A stretch of 64,000 nt of DNA from Cellulomonas flavigena DSM 20109 (GTDB lineage Bacteria; Actinomycetota; Actinomycetes; Actinomycetales; Cellulomonadaceae), in contig NC_014151.1 of assembly GCF_000092865.1 (NCBI RefSeq), positions 1,984,001-2,048,000 of the forward strand, read 5' to 3'. The notes under the pieces were generated by a model. That model was not told the origin of the DNA. It worked only from the letters and a program-made list of their open reading frames with translations, and ran no database searches. Made by a program: the position numbers and the translations under genes. Shown here piece by piece: positions 55,010 to 63,934 of this stretch. Every line of letters begins with the position of its first letter. Positions within the stretch are counted from its first letter, which is position 1.

Positions 55010-55664
55010 GATCCGACTCCGCCGTGCGCGTCCGCGCGGGGACCGCGGGACGTCGCTCGTCGAGCTGCTCGTCTCGATGACGCTGTTCGCCACCGCGATG
55101 GCCCTCATCATGGGCGCCGCCATCGAGGTGCTCCACGTCACCAAGGACGCCGAGGGTGCGGCCGCATCCGTGCAGAACACCCGCCAGGCCCTGGCGATGA
55201 TCGACCGGCAGGTCCGCTCCGGCAACGTCCTGTTCAGCCCGGCGGACGAGGCCCTGCACGTCTCCACGTGTCAGGACCTCGGGGCGCTGCAGGGCTCGTG
55301 CATGCGGATCTTCACGCAGTCGAACGGTTCCGAGAAGTGCGTCCAGTGGCAGGTCGCGCCGTCCGCCACCGGCGGGACGCACGAGCTGCGCATGCGCAGC
55401 TGGAGCCCCACCTGGCAGACCACCGGCGGCGTCTCGGACTGGGCGGTCGTCGCGCGCGGACTGCGCGAGCCGACGTCCACGTCGGCGCCGTTCGTGCTCG
55501 ACGTCGGCCCGGCCGGCATCTACGGCGAGCGGCTCCTGCGGGTGCACCTCGTCGCGATCAACGAGGCCTCCGGCAAGGACGTCTCGCTGGATGCGTCGAT
55601 CTCCGGGCGGAACACGACCTACGGCTACACCGGCAGCGAGTGCCTGCCGGTCCCGGCCGCCTGA
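55002..55664 (+). CDS. Minor prepilin-like protein (PilW position)
   Basis: A 220-residue protein: basic leader MPEIRLRRARPRGDRG, then TSLVELLVSMTLFATAMALIMGAAIEVL with Glu5 after cleavage at G16. The rest is a beta-rich pseudopilin head with cysteines in STCQDLGALQGSCM and SEKCVQW. Probably part of the tip complex that primes assembly. ATG inside the end of the preceding gene. Confidence 0.82.
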   Translation: MPEIRLRRARPRGDRGTSLVELLVSMTLFATAMALIMGAAIEVLHVTKDAEGAAASVQNTRQALAMIDRQVRSGNVLFSPADEALHVSTCQDLGALQGSCMRIFTQSNGSEKCVQWQVAPSATGGTHELRMRSWSPTWQTTGGVSDWAVVARGLREPTSTSAPFVLDVGPAGIYGERLLRVHLVAINEASGKDVSLDASISGRNTTYGYTGSECLPVPAA

Positions 55665-55683
55665 CGGTACGGAAGGGATGACC

Positions 55684-57270
55684 ATGGAGGCGATCCGTTC
55701 GCTCCTGCAGCGTGGGCGTGACGACCGTGGTGTGGCGCTCGTCGCCGCCATGGGTGTGGTCATGCTCGTGGGTGTGCTCGTCGCGGTCGCGATCTCGATC
55801 GCGTTGTCGGAGTCGCAGCAGACGGGCCGCGACCGGCAGCGGTCGTCGGGCGTGTCGCTCGCGGAGTCGAACGTCGACCTCACGCTCGCGCGCATCCAGT
55901 CCGCGCCCCCCGCCCAGCTCGGCAGCTCGCTGTGCGGGCCGAGCACCTCCACGGGCACGGTCGGTGGGGACGCGTACGAGGTCCAGACCACGATCACCTA
56001 CTACAACGCGGCCGGCGGCGTGATCCCGTGCGGCTCGGTGGCGACGGCGACCGTCTCGCAGGCCAAGGTGGTCACGCGCACGACGTCCGGGGCGGTCGCC
56101 GGCACGTCCGCGGCCCGCCGGCAGGTGGAGACGCTCCTGCGGCTGACGCCGGAGTTCGACAACAGCCTCGACAAGGCGATCTTCGCGGACTCCTCGCTCA
56201 TCATGTCCAACAAGACCGTCCTGGGCTCCAGCTCCGGCGCACCCGACGCCGACATCTACACCAACGGCGACTTCTACTGCCGGAACAACCAGGAGTTCGC
56301 CGGCTCGATCACCGCCCAGGGTGGCATCTACCTCGAGGGCCGCTGCCAGGTGGCGGTCGACGTGATCGCGAAGGGCGAGGTGAAGATCACCCAGTCGCAG
56401 GTCTCGGTCGGCGGGCAGGTGCAGTCGGCGACGAGCACGGTCGCGCTGGACAAGGCCTCCGTCGGTCAGCAGGCGCGTGCCGCCGGCACCGTCACGGGGG
56501 ACACCTGCGCCACACCGGGCAAGTGCGTGGGCAACCTCGGCGCCGGCGGTCTGACCCCGCCCAGCCCCATCGCGTTCCCGCAGCTGGTGTGGGACGCCGC
56601 GGCACAGGCCGGGTGGGCGGCGCACGGCTACACCAACGTCGTCACCTTCCCGCAGGGCAACTTCACGTGCGGCTGGTACAACCCGCCCGGCAACCAGGAG
56701 CTCGTCGGCCCCGACGGCCACGCGAAGAACCTCAACGGCAAGGCGAACGGCGTGGGCGCGTGGCTCTACGCCAACATGTACAAGCTGCCCGGGCCGACCG
56801 TCGTCGTCTCCGACTGCCCCAGCGACAAGATCATCCTCCAGGGCATCGGCATCACGCTGAACCACGACCTGATCCTGGTCTCGCGCGGCGGGATCACCTT
56901 CAGCGGCAACTCGCCGATCACCTCGGTGGCGGGCACCGGGACGGCCGACGACCCGAACCTCCTGTACTTCATCCAGCCCAAGTCGTACTACGGCACGCCG
57001 AAGACCTGCTCGGCGTGGGAGGAGGGCATCTCGCTCGACAACCAGGTGTCGGTCGACGCGACGGTCAACACCCTGCTCTACTCGCCGTGCGCCATCCGCA
57101 AGGCGAACCAGGCCACCCTCGTGGGGCAGGTGTACTCCGGTTCGACCCTGAGCGTCGACAACCAGCTCGACATGAAGTTCAAGCCCCTGCCGATCTGGGG
57201 AGGGCTGACCGCGACGGCGGGCGTGACGTCGTACTCTTCGGAGGTGCTCTACAAGCGCGAGTCGCAGTGA
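55684..57270 (+). CDS. PilX/GspK-position protein with beta-helix-like domain
   Basis: A 528-residue protein. N-terminus MEAIRSLLQRGRDDRG followed by VALVAAMGVVMLVGVLVAVAISIAL, a prepilin-like helix but with Ala instead of Glu at position 5, as in PilX/GspK-type tip subunits. After residue about 185 comes a run of short turns (DIYTNGDFYCRNNQEF, GSITAQGGIYLEGRC, VDVIAKGEVKITQ, VSVGGQVQSATSTV) that looks like a bactofilin-type right-handed beta-helix. ATG 55684 is chosen over 55678 because AAGGG is then 6 bp upstream. Overlaps pilD by GTGA. Confidence 0.78.
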   Translation: MEAIRSLLQRGRDDRGVALVAAMGVVMLVGVLVAVAISIALSESQQTGRDRQRSSGVSLAESNVDLTLARIQSAPPAQLGSSLCGPSTSTGTVGGDAYEVQTTITYYNAAGGVIPCGSVATATVSQAKVVTRTTSGAVAGTSAARRQVETLLRLTPEFDNSLDKAIFADSSLIMSNKTVLGSSSGAPDADIYTNGDFYCRNNQEFAGSITAQGGIYLEGRCQVAVDVIAKGEVKITQSQVSVGGQVQSATSTVALDKASVGQQARAAGTVTGDTCATPGKCVGNLGAGGLTPPSPIAFPQLVWDAAAQAGWAAHGYTNVVTFPQGNFTCGWYNPPGNQELVGPDGHAKNLNGKANGVGAWLYANMYKLPGPTVVVSDCPSDKIILQGIGITLNHDLILVSRGGITFSGNSPITSVAGTGTADDPNLLYFIQPKSYYGTPKTCSAWEEGISLDNQVSVDATVNTLLYSPCAIRKANQATLVGQVYSGSTLSVDNQLDMKFKPLPIWGGLTATAGVTSYSSEVLYKRESQ

Positions 57271-58094
57271 CCGCTCCCGACGCCCTGCTCAGCGGTGCGA
57301 CCGACCACCTGGCGGTGGTCCTCGCGCTGGTCGCCGGGGTCCTGGGTCTCGTCGTCGGGTCGTTCCTCAACGTGGTCGTGTGGCGCGTCCCGCGTGGCGA
57401 GTCGGTGGTCAGTCCGCCGAGCGCGTGCCCCCGCTGCGGCCACCGCGTCCGCGCCCGCGACAACGTGCCGGTGCTGTCCTGGCTCGCCCTGCGGGGACGG
57501 TGCCGCGACTGCGGTGAGCCGATCTCCCGGCGCTACCCGCTCGTCGAGCTCGTCACGGGGGTGCTGTTCGCGGTCACCGCGGGCGTCGTCGGCTGGTCGT
57601 GGTCGCTGCCGGCCGTCCTGTACCTGGTCGCGATCTCCGTGGCGCTCACGCTGATCGACCTCGACGTCAAGCGCCTGCCGGACAGGATCGTGCTGCCCGC
57701 CTACGTCGTCGCGCCGGTGCTGCTCGCGCTCGCGTCCTGGAACCCGGGCGGGCCGAGCGACTGGGGTGCGCTCGGCCGCGCGGCGGTGGGCTGCGTCGTG
57801 CTGTACGTCGTCTACTTCGTCCTCGTGCTGGTGTACCCCGCCGGCATGGGGTTCGGTGACGTGAAGCTCGCCGGTGTCCTGGGCCTGTACCTGGGCTGGG
57901 TGGGGTGGGGTGCGCTGGTCGTCGGCTGGTTCGCAGCCTTCCTGCTCGGTGGCGCGTTCGGGCTCGTGCTGATCGTGCTGCGACGGGTCGGTCCCAAGTC
58001 CGGCATCGCGTTCGGGCCGTGGATGATCCTCGGCGCGTTCGTCGGCCTCGCGGTGGGCGAGTCCCTCTGGTCGTCGTACCTCGGTCTGCTGTAG
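57267..58094 (+). CDS. pilD: Prepilin peptidase PilD
   Basis: Aspartic membrane protease (275 aa) that cleaves prepilin leaders and, in many species, N-methylates the new N-terminus. Zinc-type cysteines C54/C57 and C79/C82 (CPRC ... CRDC) mark the full-length form with the methylase domain. Catalytic aspartates lie in LIDLDVKRLPD (D131 or D133) and GFGD (D198). About seven hydrophobic helices. Last gene of the minor-pilin transcription unit. Confidence 0.94.
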   Translation: MTAPDALLSGATDHLAVVLALVAGVLGLVVGSFLNVVVWRVPRGESVVSPPSACPRCGHRVRARDNVPVLSWLALRGRCRDCGEPISRRYPLVELVTGVLFAVTAGVVGWSWSLPAVLYLVAISVALTLIDLDVKRLPDRIVLPAYVVAPVLLALASWNPGGPSDWGALGRAAVGCVVLYVVYFVLVLVYPAGMGFGDVKLAGVLGLYLGWVGWGALVVGWFAAFLLGGAFGLVLIVLRRVGPKSGIAFGPWMILGAFVGLAVGESLWSSYLGLL

Positions 58095-58132
58095 CCGGCG
58101 CCTTCGTCAGCGCGGTCCCGATCCGGTCCCGC

Positions 58133-58162
58133 GCTCAAGTCGGGCGTGGTGTCCGCCGATAG
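58133..58162 (+). promoter_or_regulatory. Sigma-28-like promoter of pilM-pilN-pilO
   Basis: GCTCAAG (58133-58139), 16 bp, CCGATAG (58156-58162) preceded by G: GCCGATAG, the best match to the sigma-28 -10 GCCGATAA in the set. 38 bp before the pilM GTG; GGAGGAAGG follows. Confidence 0.7.
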
Positions 58163-58200
58163 CAGTACGGAACGTCATCACGTCCGGAGGAAGGACACCT

Positions 58201-59265
58201 GTGGCCAGCACACGCGTCATCGGGCTCGACATCGGCGCGTCCGGCGTCCGGGCCGTCGAGCTGGAGTTCGGCAGTGGTGGACCGACCGGCAGGACGCCAC
58301 CGGTCCTGCACCGGTTCGGCCAGGTACCGCTGCCGCCCGGTGTGGTGCGCGACGGCGAGGTCGTGCAGCCCGAGACGGTCGCCACGGCGCTGCGTCAGCT
58401 GTGGAGCCACGCGAAGTTCGAGTCGAAGGACGTCGTCATCGGTGTCGGCAACCAGCGCGTGCTGGTCCGTGAGCTCGACCTGCCGTGGATGCCGCTGCCG
58501 CAGCTCAAGCAGTCGCTGCCGTTCCAGGTGGCCGAGATGCTGCCCATGTCGGCGGACGAGGCGCTGCTCGACTACTTCCCGACGGCGGAGTTCGACGGGC
58601 CCCAGGGGCGCACCGCGCGCGGGATGCTCGTCGCGGCGCAGCGCACGACGGTCAACGCGAACGTGCTCGCGGTCGAGGCGGCGGGCCTGCGGCCGGTGAT
58701 GGTCGACCTCAACGCGTTCGCGCTGCTGCGCGCGCTCGCACGCGGCGAGCTGTCGACGGTCAACGCGGCCTTCGTCGACATCGGGGCGACGATCACGAAC
58801 GTGACGATCTCCGAACAGGGTGTCCCGCGTCTGGTGCGGTCGCTGCCGTCCGGTGGTCAGAACGTGACCAACGCCGTGGCCAGCGCCCTGGGCGTCCCCG
58901 CGGGGGACGCCGAGCGGATCAAGCGCGAGACGGGCGTGGGCACGACCGGCGGTCCGCAGGGCGCCGAGGCGGCGGAGGCCGTCGCGTCGGTGGTGCGCAC
59001 CCTCGTCGAGTCGATCCGTAACACCTTCGTGTACTACGCCAGCAACAACCCGGGGTCGTCGGTGGCGCTGGTGGTGCTGACGGGCGGCGGCGCCGACCTG
59101 CCGGGCCTGGGGCAGTACCTGTCGTCCGCGAGCCGTGTGCCCGTGACCATGGGGGACCCCATCGCCGCGCTGCGTCCCGGCAAGTCGACACCGCGGGACG
59201 CCCTCCACGGGCAGCAGTCCGCCCTCGCCCTCGCCGTCGGTCTCGCGTCTGGAGTCGCCGCATGA
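58201..59265 (+). CDS. pilM: Type IV pilus assembly protein PilM
   Basis: Actin-like cytoplasmic ATPase (354 aa). The nucleotide-binding motifs VIGLDIGASGVRAVELE, FVDIGATITNVTIS and LVVLTGGGADLPGLGQYLS are in the expected order. It binds the N-terminal peptide of PilN and links the cytoplasmic motors to the membrane. GTG start with GGAGGAAGG upstream. Confidence 0.94.
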   Translation: MASTRVIGLDIGASGVRAVELEFGSGGPTGRTPPVLHRFGQVPLPPGVVRDGEVVQPETVATALRQLWSHAKFESKDVVIGVGNQRVLVRELDLPWMPLPQLKQSLPFQVAEMLPMSADEALLDYFPTAEFDGPQGRTARGMLVAAQRTTVNANVLAVEAAGLRPVMVDLNAFALLRALARGELSTVNAAFVDIGATITNVTISEQGVPRLVRSLPSGGQNVTNAVASALGVPAGDAERIKRETGVGTTGGPQGAEAAEAVASVVRTLVESIRNTFVYYASNNPGSSVALVVLTGGGADLPGLGQYLSSASRVPVTMGDPIAALRPGKSTPRDALHGQQSALALAVGLASGVAA

Positions 59266-59969
59266 GCACGCTGCTGGAGCGACCCAAGGGTCGCGGACGG
59301 GCCGGGTCCGGGACGGTGATCCCCGGCACCCTCCCGCAGGTCAACCTCCTGCCGCCGGAGGTCCGCGCCGCGCGCAACCTCCGGACCACCAAGCGGTGGC
59401 TGCTGGTGAGCCTCGGGCTGACGGTGGTGGCGTGCGCCGTCGCCTTCGGGCTGTCGCTGCTGGCGAGCGCGACCGCCGCGACGGAGCTCGCCGAGGCCCA
59501 GGACGAGACGGCGCGGCTGCAGGCCGAGCAGCTCCAGTACGCCGAGGTGCCGCTCGTGCTCGGGATGCTGCAGCAGACCGAGGCCGCCCGCGAGCTCGGC
59601 ATGTCGACGGAGATCCCGTGGAAGGCGTACGTCGACGCCTTCGGGAGCGTCCTGCCCCCCGGGGTGAGCGTGGAGTCGCTGACGGTGACGCAGGCGACGC
59701 CGATGGCGGTCGGTCCGGCCGCGCCGGACGTGCTGCGCGAGGCGGGCATCGGCCAGATCAGGTTCGAGGGCCGTGCGGTGACACTGCCCGACGTGGCCGC
59801 CTGGATCGAGGCGCTCGACTCCGTGCCCGGCTTCACCGACGCGTCGGTCGAGGCGGTGCAGGGCAGCGAGGAGGTGGACTCCGGGGTGTTCTACCAGATC
59901 ACGACGACCGTTCAGGTGACGCAGGAGGCCTACGCCGACCGCTTCGCCCCGACCGACGGGGAGGGCTGA
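59262..59969 (+). CDS. pilN: Type IV pilus assembly protein PilN
   Basis: Bitopic membrane protein (235 aa). The PilM-binding peptide VNLLPPEV (about residues 28-35) precedes one TM (WLLVSLGLTVVACAVAFGLSLLAS) and a coiled-coil plus alpha/beta extracytoplasmic domain. ATGA overlap with pilM. Confidence 0.9.
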   Translation: MSTLLERPKGRGRAGSGTVIPGTLPQVNLLPPEVRAARNLRTTKRWLLVSLGLTVVACAVAFGLSLLASATAATELAEAQDETARLQAEQLQYAEVPLVLGMLQQTEAARELGMSTEIPWKAYVDAFGSVLPPGVSVESLTVTQATPMAVGPAAPDVLREAGIGQIRFEGRAVTLPDVAAWIEALDSVPGFTDASVEAVQGSEEVDSGVFYQITTTVQVTQEAYADRFAPTDGEG

Positions 59970-59970
59970 G

Positions 59971-60780
59971 ATGTCCGAGTCCAAGAACCGCACCTGGATC
60001 CTGGGGACGGTGCTCGTCGCGCTCGTGATGGGTGCCCTGACCTGGTTCTTCGGGGTCTCCCCGACGCTGGCGGCGGCCTCCGACCTGCGCGACCAGACGG
60101 ACGACGCACGCGCGCAGAACGACGTGCTCGAGCTCCAGCTCGTCCAGCTGCGGGCGGACTTCGAGAAGCTGCCGGAGCACCGCGCGACCCTCGAGTCCCT
60201 GCGCACGCAGATCCCGACGTCCCCGGCGCTGGCCCCGTACCTGCGTGAGCTCGAGGCGATCGCGACGGGCAAGGGGGTCGCGCTCACGACGTTCACGCCG
60301 TCGCCCGCGGCCGAGGTGGTGCTGGCACAACCGGTCGTTCCGGCCGCACCGGCCGCACCGGTGGACGCGACGGCCGACGCGACCGAGCCGGCGGCGCAGG
60401 GTGACGCCACAGCGGCTCCGGCCGCACCGGCCGCACCGGCGGGGCCGACGGTGCCGGCGGGCATGGCCGCTGTCCCGGTGTCCCTGACGGTCGTCGGGAC
60501 GTACGACGCCGCCACGGGGTTCGTGTCGGACCTCCAGTCGCTCACGCAGCGCCTGTTCCTCGTCTCGGGACTCAGCGTCACCGGTCAGGACGAGGCCGAG
60601 CCGTCGGCGGGGCGCCCCGCGACCCAGGTCGGGGACGTCGAGATCGTCGTCACCGGCTACCTCTACGTGCTGCCCGAGCCGGCCGGGGTCGTCGTCCCCG
60701 CGGACCCTGCCGAGCCGCCGGCCGCGCTGCCGGGTGCCGTCCCGGGCAAGAACCCGTTCGTGCCCGTCCAGGGCGTCTGA
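59971..60780 (+). CDS. pilO: Type IV pilus assembly protein PilO
   Basis: Bitopic membrane protein (269 aa): one N-terminal TM ([22 protein letters not shown]), a coiled coil (about 30-75) and a ferredoxin-like C-terminal domain. An Ala/Pro-rich segment (about residues 112-165, with [11 protein letters not shown] runs) interrupts the extracytoplasmic domain, unusual for PilO. It forms the alignment subcomplex with PilN. No PilP or secretin gene follows, as expected for a single-membrane cell. Confidence 0.88.
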   Translation: MSESKNRTWILGTVLVALVMGALTWFFGVSPTLAAASDLRDQTDDARAQNDVLELQLVQLRADFEKLPEHRATLESLRTQIPTSPALAPYLRELEAIATGKGVALTTFTPSPAAEVVLAQPVVPAAPAAPVDATADATEPAAQGDATAAPAAPAAPAGPTVPAGMAAVPVSLTVVGTYDAATGFVSDLQSLTQRLFLVSGLSVTGQDEAEPSAGRPATQVGDVEIVVTGYLYVLPEPAGVVVPADPAEPPAALPGAVPGKNPFVPVQGV

Positions 60781-60796
60781 CGCACCGCTGACGAGA

Positions 60797-60839
60797 CCAC
60801 CGGCCCGGTGCCGCCCACGTGGCGGACCCGGGCCGGTGG
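60797..60839 (+). terminator. Terminator at end of pilus locus
   Basis: Compound hairpin: outer 12-bp stem CCACCGGCCCGG / CCGGGCCGGTGG, inner CCGCC / GGCGG with loop CACGT. Sixteen bp after the pilO stop; closes the pilus locus. Confidence 0.85.
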
Positions 60840-60868
60840 CCTGCGCGGCCCGTGAAAGGATCGCCCCC

Positions 60869-62086
60869 ATGCTGCGTTGGTTGACGTCCGGTGAGTCCCA
60901 CGGTCCCGCGCTCGTCGGCATCCTCGACGGCCTGCCGGCCGGTGTGCAGGTGCAGACGTCCGACGTGCAGGACGCGCTCGCGCGCCGCCGGCTCGGGTAC
61001 GGGCGCGGCGCGCGCATGAAGTTCGAGAAGGACGAGGTGCGGCTGCTCGCCGGCGTGCGCCACGGTCTGACGCAGGGTGGGCCCGTCGCGATCGAGGTGG
61101 CCAACAGCGAGTGGCCCAAGTGGGTCGACGTGATGTCGGCGGACCCGGTGGACCCGCAGGCCCTCACGGTCGACGCCGGCACGGGCGACCAGCGGGAGAT
61201 CGCGCGGAACCGGCCGCTGACGCGGCCCCGTCCGGGCCACGCGGACCTCGTCGGCATGCGCAAGTACGGGTTCGAGGACGCCCGTCCCGTGCTCGAGCGC
61301 GCGTCGGCGCGCGAGACGGCCACGCGCGTCGCGCTGGGCACCGTCGCCGCGGCGTTCCTCGAGCAGGCCGCCGGCGTGCGGCTGGTCTCGCACGTCGTCG
61401 CGATCGGCCCCGTCGCGGTCCCCGCGGACGCCCCCGCCCCCACCCCGGACGACGTCGCCGCGCTCGACGCCGACCCCGTGCGGTGCTTCCACGCCGAGAC
61501 GAGTGCGGCGATGGTCGCCGAGATCGACCAGTGCCACAAGGACGGCGACACGCTCGGCGGCGTCGTCGAGGTGCTCGTGCACGGTCTGCCCTCGGGCGTG
61601 GGGACGTACGTGCAGGCCGACGGGCGGCTCGACGCGCGGCTCGCGGCAGCGCTCATGGGGATCCAGGCCATCAAGGGCGTCGAGGTCGGCGACGGCTTCC
61701 GCACCGCGACGCGCCGCGGGTCGCAGGCCCACGACGAGATCGAGCGCGACGCGTCCGGACGCATCGTGCGCCGCACCAACCGCGCCGGCGGCATCGAGGG
61801 CGGCATGTCCAACGGCGAGGTCGTGCGCGTGCGCGCGGCCATGAAGCCGATCTCGACGGTGCCGCGCGCGCTGGCCACGGTCGACACCGCGACGGGCGAG
61901 CCGGTCACGGCTCACCACCAGCGGTCCGACGTGTGCGCGGTGCCGCCCGCGGCCGTCGTCGCGGAGGCCATGGTCGCGCTCGTCGTCGCGCAGGCCCTCC
62001 TGGAGAAGACCGGCGGCGACAGCGTGGCCGAGGTGCGGCGCAACCTCGAGGCGTACCTCGCGGCGGTCCCGGAGCTGCAGCGCTGA
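60869..62086 (+). CDS. aroC: Chorismate synthase
   Basis: FMN-dependent last step to chorismate (405 aa). Motifs [47 protein letters not shown] and [25 protein letters not shown] are complete. ATG with AAAGGA upstream. First gene of aroC-aroK-aroB; its product is the substrate of PabB at the left end of the window. Confidence 0.97.
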   Translation: MLRWLTSGESHGPALVGILDGLPAGVQVQTSDVQDALARRRLGYGRGARMKFEKDEVRLLAGVRHGLTQGGPVAIEVANSEWPKWVDVMSADPVDPQALTVDAGTGDQREIARNRPLTRPRPGHADLVGMRKYGFEDARPVLERASARETATRVALGTVAAAFLEQAAGVRLVSHVVAIGPVAVPADAPAPTPDDVAALDADPVRCFHAETSAAMVAEIDQCHKDGDTLGGVVEVLVHGLPSGVGTYVQADGRLDARLAAALMGIQAIKGVEVGDGFRTATRRGSQAHDEIERDASGRIVRRTNRAGGIEGGMSNGEVVRVRAAMKPISTVPRALATVDTATGEPVTAHHQRSDVCAVPPAAVVAEAMVALVVAQALLEKTGGDSVAEVRRNLEAYLAAVPELQR

Positions 62087-62128
62087 CGCCGGCGTGGACG
62101 CCGGCGGACCGGCCCCGACGAGCACGAC

Positions 62129-62141
62129 TAGGCTGCAGGCC
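62129..62141 (+). promoter_or_regulatory. Leaderless promoter of aroK
   Basis: TAGGCT (62129-62134) ends 7 nt before the GTG at 62142; no Shine-Dalgarno. Identical in hexamer and spacing to rarA. Confidence 0.55.
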
Positions 62142-62705
62142 GTGCCACCCGCCGCTGCCGCCCCCGGTCCCCGCGTCGTCCTCGTCGGGCCTCCCGGCGC
62201 CGGCAAGTCCACGGTCGGCGCCGCGCTCGCCGAGCGCTGGCAGCTCGCGGTGCGCGACACCGACACCGACGTCGAGACCGTCGCCGGCAAGACCGTCGCC
62301 GACGTCTTCGTCGAGGACGGCGAGCCCCGCTTCCGTGAGCTCGAGCGCGACGCGGTGACGACCGCGCTCGTCGAGCACGACGGTGTGCTCGCGCTCGGCG
62401 GGGGAGCCGTGCTGCACCCCGACACCCGCGCCGCGCTGCACCGCTACCGCGACGCCGGCGGCATCGTCGTCTTCCTCGACGTCAGCCTGGCGCACGCCGC
62501 GCCGCGCGTCGGGCTCAACCAGTCGCGCCCGCTGCTCGTCGGCAGCCCGCGTGCGCAGTGGCAGGCACTCATGGACGCCCGGCGTCCGGTCTACGAGGAG
62601 GTCGCGACGGTGAGGGTGTCGACGGACGGGCTGCGCCCCGGCGAGGTCGCCGAGGTCATCGAGCACGAGCTGGGCGTCCAGCGCGTCACGGAGCCGGGCG
62701 CATGA
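62142..62705 (+). CDS. aroK: Shikimate kinase
   Basis: P-loop kinase (187 aa) phosphorylating shikimate. Walker [10 protein letters not shown], shikimate-binding [22 protein letters not shown] and the lid NQSRPLL are visible. GTG 62142 agrees with the leaderless promoter. Overlaps aroB by ATGA. Confidence 0.94.
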   Translation: MPPAAAAPGPRVVLVGPPGAGKSTVGAALAERWQLAVRDTDTDVETVAGKTVADVFVEDGEPRFRELERDAVTTALVEHDGVLALGGGAVLHPDTRAALHRYRDAGGIVVFLDVSLAHAAPRVGLNQSRPLLVGSPRAQWQALMDARRPVYEEVATVRVSTDGLRPGEVAEVIEHELGVQRVTEPGA

Positions 62706-63823
62706 GCGACGCGTCCGTCGTCCGGGTCGCCGGCGAGCAGCCGTACGACGTCGTCATCGGGCGCCACCTCCTCGGGCACCTGACCGGCATGCTCGGCGAG
62801 GGCGTGCGCCGCGTGCTCGTCGTACATCCGGCGGCGCTCGCGACGTCCGCCGAGACCGTCCGCGCGGACCTCGTGGCCGCCGGCTACGAGGTGTACCTCG
62901 CGCAGGTCCCCGACGCCGAGGAGCAGAAGACCGCGCAGGTCGCCGCCTTCTGCTGGGGTGTGCTCGGCCAGGCCGACTTCACGCGCTCCGACGCCGTCGT
63001 CGGCCTCGGCGGGGGAGCGACCACCGACCTCGCCGGGTTCGTGGCCGCCACCTGGCTGCGCGGCGTGCGCGTCGTGCAGGTCCCCACCACCGTGCTGGCG
63101 ATGGTCGACGCGGCGGTCGGCGGCAAGACCGGCATCAACACCGCCGAGGGCAAGAACCTCGTCGGGGCGTTCCACCCGCCGGCCGGCGTGCTGTGCGACC
63201 TCGCGGCCGTCGAGTCGATGGTGCCGAACGACTTCGTCGCCGGGCTCGCCGAGATCGTCAAGTGCGGGTTCATCGACGACCCCCGCATCCTCGAGCTCGT
63301 CGAGGAGCACACCGCCCTGCTGCTGGACCCCGTCGCCGCCGCGTCGTCGCCCGTGCTCGCGGAGCTCGTCGAGCGGGCCGTGCGCACCAAGGCGCGCGTC
63401 GTGGGGGAGGACCTGCGCGAGGCCGGCCTGCGCGAGATCCTCAACTACGGCCACACGTTCGGCCACGCGGTCGAGCACGTCGAGCGGTACCGCTGGCGCC
63501 ACGGCGCCGCCGTGTCGGTCGGCATGGTGTTCGTCGCCGAGCTCGCGCGCCTCGCCGGGCGCCTGGACGACGCGGTCGTCGAACGCCACCGCAGCGTGCT
63601 CACCTCGCTGGGCCTGCCGACGACGTACCGGGCAGACCGGTGGGAGCAGCTGCTCACCGCCATGCGCCGCGACAAGAAGACCCGGGGCGACCTCCTGCGC
63701 TTCGTGGTCCTCGAGGACCTCGCGAGGCCGGCGCGTCTGGAAGGCCCCGACCCCACCCTCCTCGCCGCCGCCTACGCCGAGATCTCCGCGACCCCGCAGC
63801 GGACGAGCGGCATCCTGCTCTGA
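62702..63823 (+). CDS. aroB: 3-Dehydroquinate synthase
   Basis: NAD- and metal-dependent cyclisation of DAHP (373 aa). [19 protein letters not shown] (NAD loop), [19 protein letters not shown], and metal ligands in [10 protein letters not shown] and [12 protein letters not shown] are complete. Overlaps aroK by ATGA. A hairpin follows the stop. Confidence 0.97.
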   Translation: MSDASVVRVAGEQPYDVVIGRHLLGHLTGMLGEGVRRVLVVHPAALATSAETVRADLVAAGYEVYLAQVPDAEEQKTAQVAAFCWGVLGQADFTRSDAVVGLGGGATTDLAGFVAATWLRGVRVVQVPTTVLAMVDAAVGGKTGINTAEGKNLVGAFHPPAGVLCDLAAVESMVPNDFVAGLAEIVKCGFIDDPRILELVEEHTALLLDPVAAASSPVLAELVERAVRTKARVVGEDLREAGLREILNYGHTFGHAVEHVERYRWRHGAAVSVGMVFVAELARLAGRLDDAVVERHRSVLTSLGLPTTYRADRWEQLLTAMRRDKKTRGDLLRFVVLEDLARPARLEGPDPTLLAAAYAEISATPQRTSGILL

Positions 63824-63826
63824 CCC

Positions 63827-63852
63827 ACGACCGGGAGGTTCCCGGGAGTCGT
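63827..63852 (+). terminator. Hairpin after aroB
   Basis: ACGA-CCGGGA-ggt-TCCCGG-gag-TCGT: 6-bp inner and 4-bp outer stem with a bulge, right after the aroB stop. Probable terminator of the aro operon. Confidence 0.5.
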
Positions 63853-63896
63853 CTGCCCGAGCACGTCGCTCTGGTGAGGCTCTCCACAGTGGTGTG

Positions 63897-63920
63897 AACT
63901 TGTGGGACTCGGAACAAGTT
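63897..63920 (+). promoter_or_regulatory. AT-rich dyad before the last gene
   Basis: AACTTGT-N10-ACAAGTT, perfect 7-bp arms, 14 bp upstream of the gene start at 63935, in the most AT-rich patch nearby. Likely a promoter/operator element; the regulator is unknown. Confidence 0.45.
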
Positions 63921-63934
63921 GGGAGGGTTGTGAC

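Noticed and set aside
53231..57270. Minor pilin genes as a Tad or ComG competence locus
   Set aside because: PilB/PilT/PilC/PilM/PilN/PilO with class III prepilin signals and a full PilD are the type IVa pilus set; no TadA/TadZ or ComEA-like genes are present.
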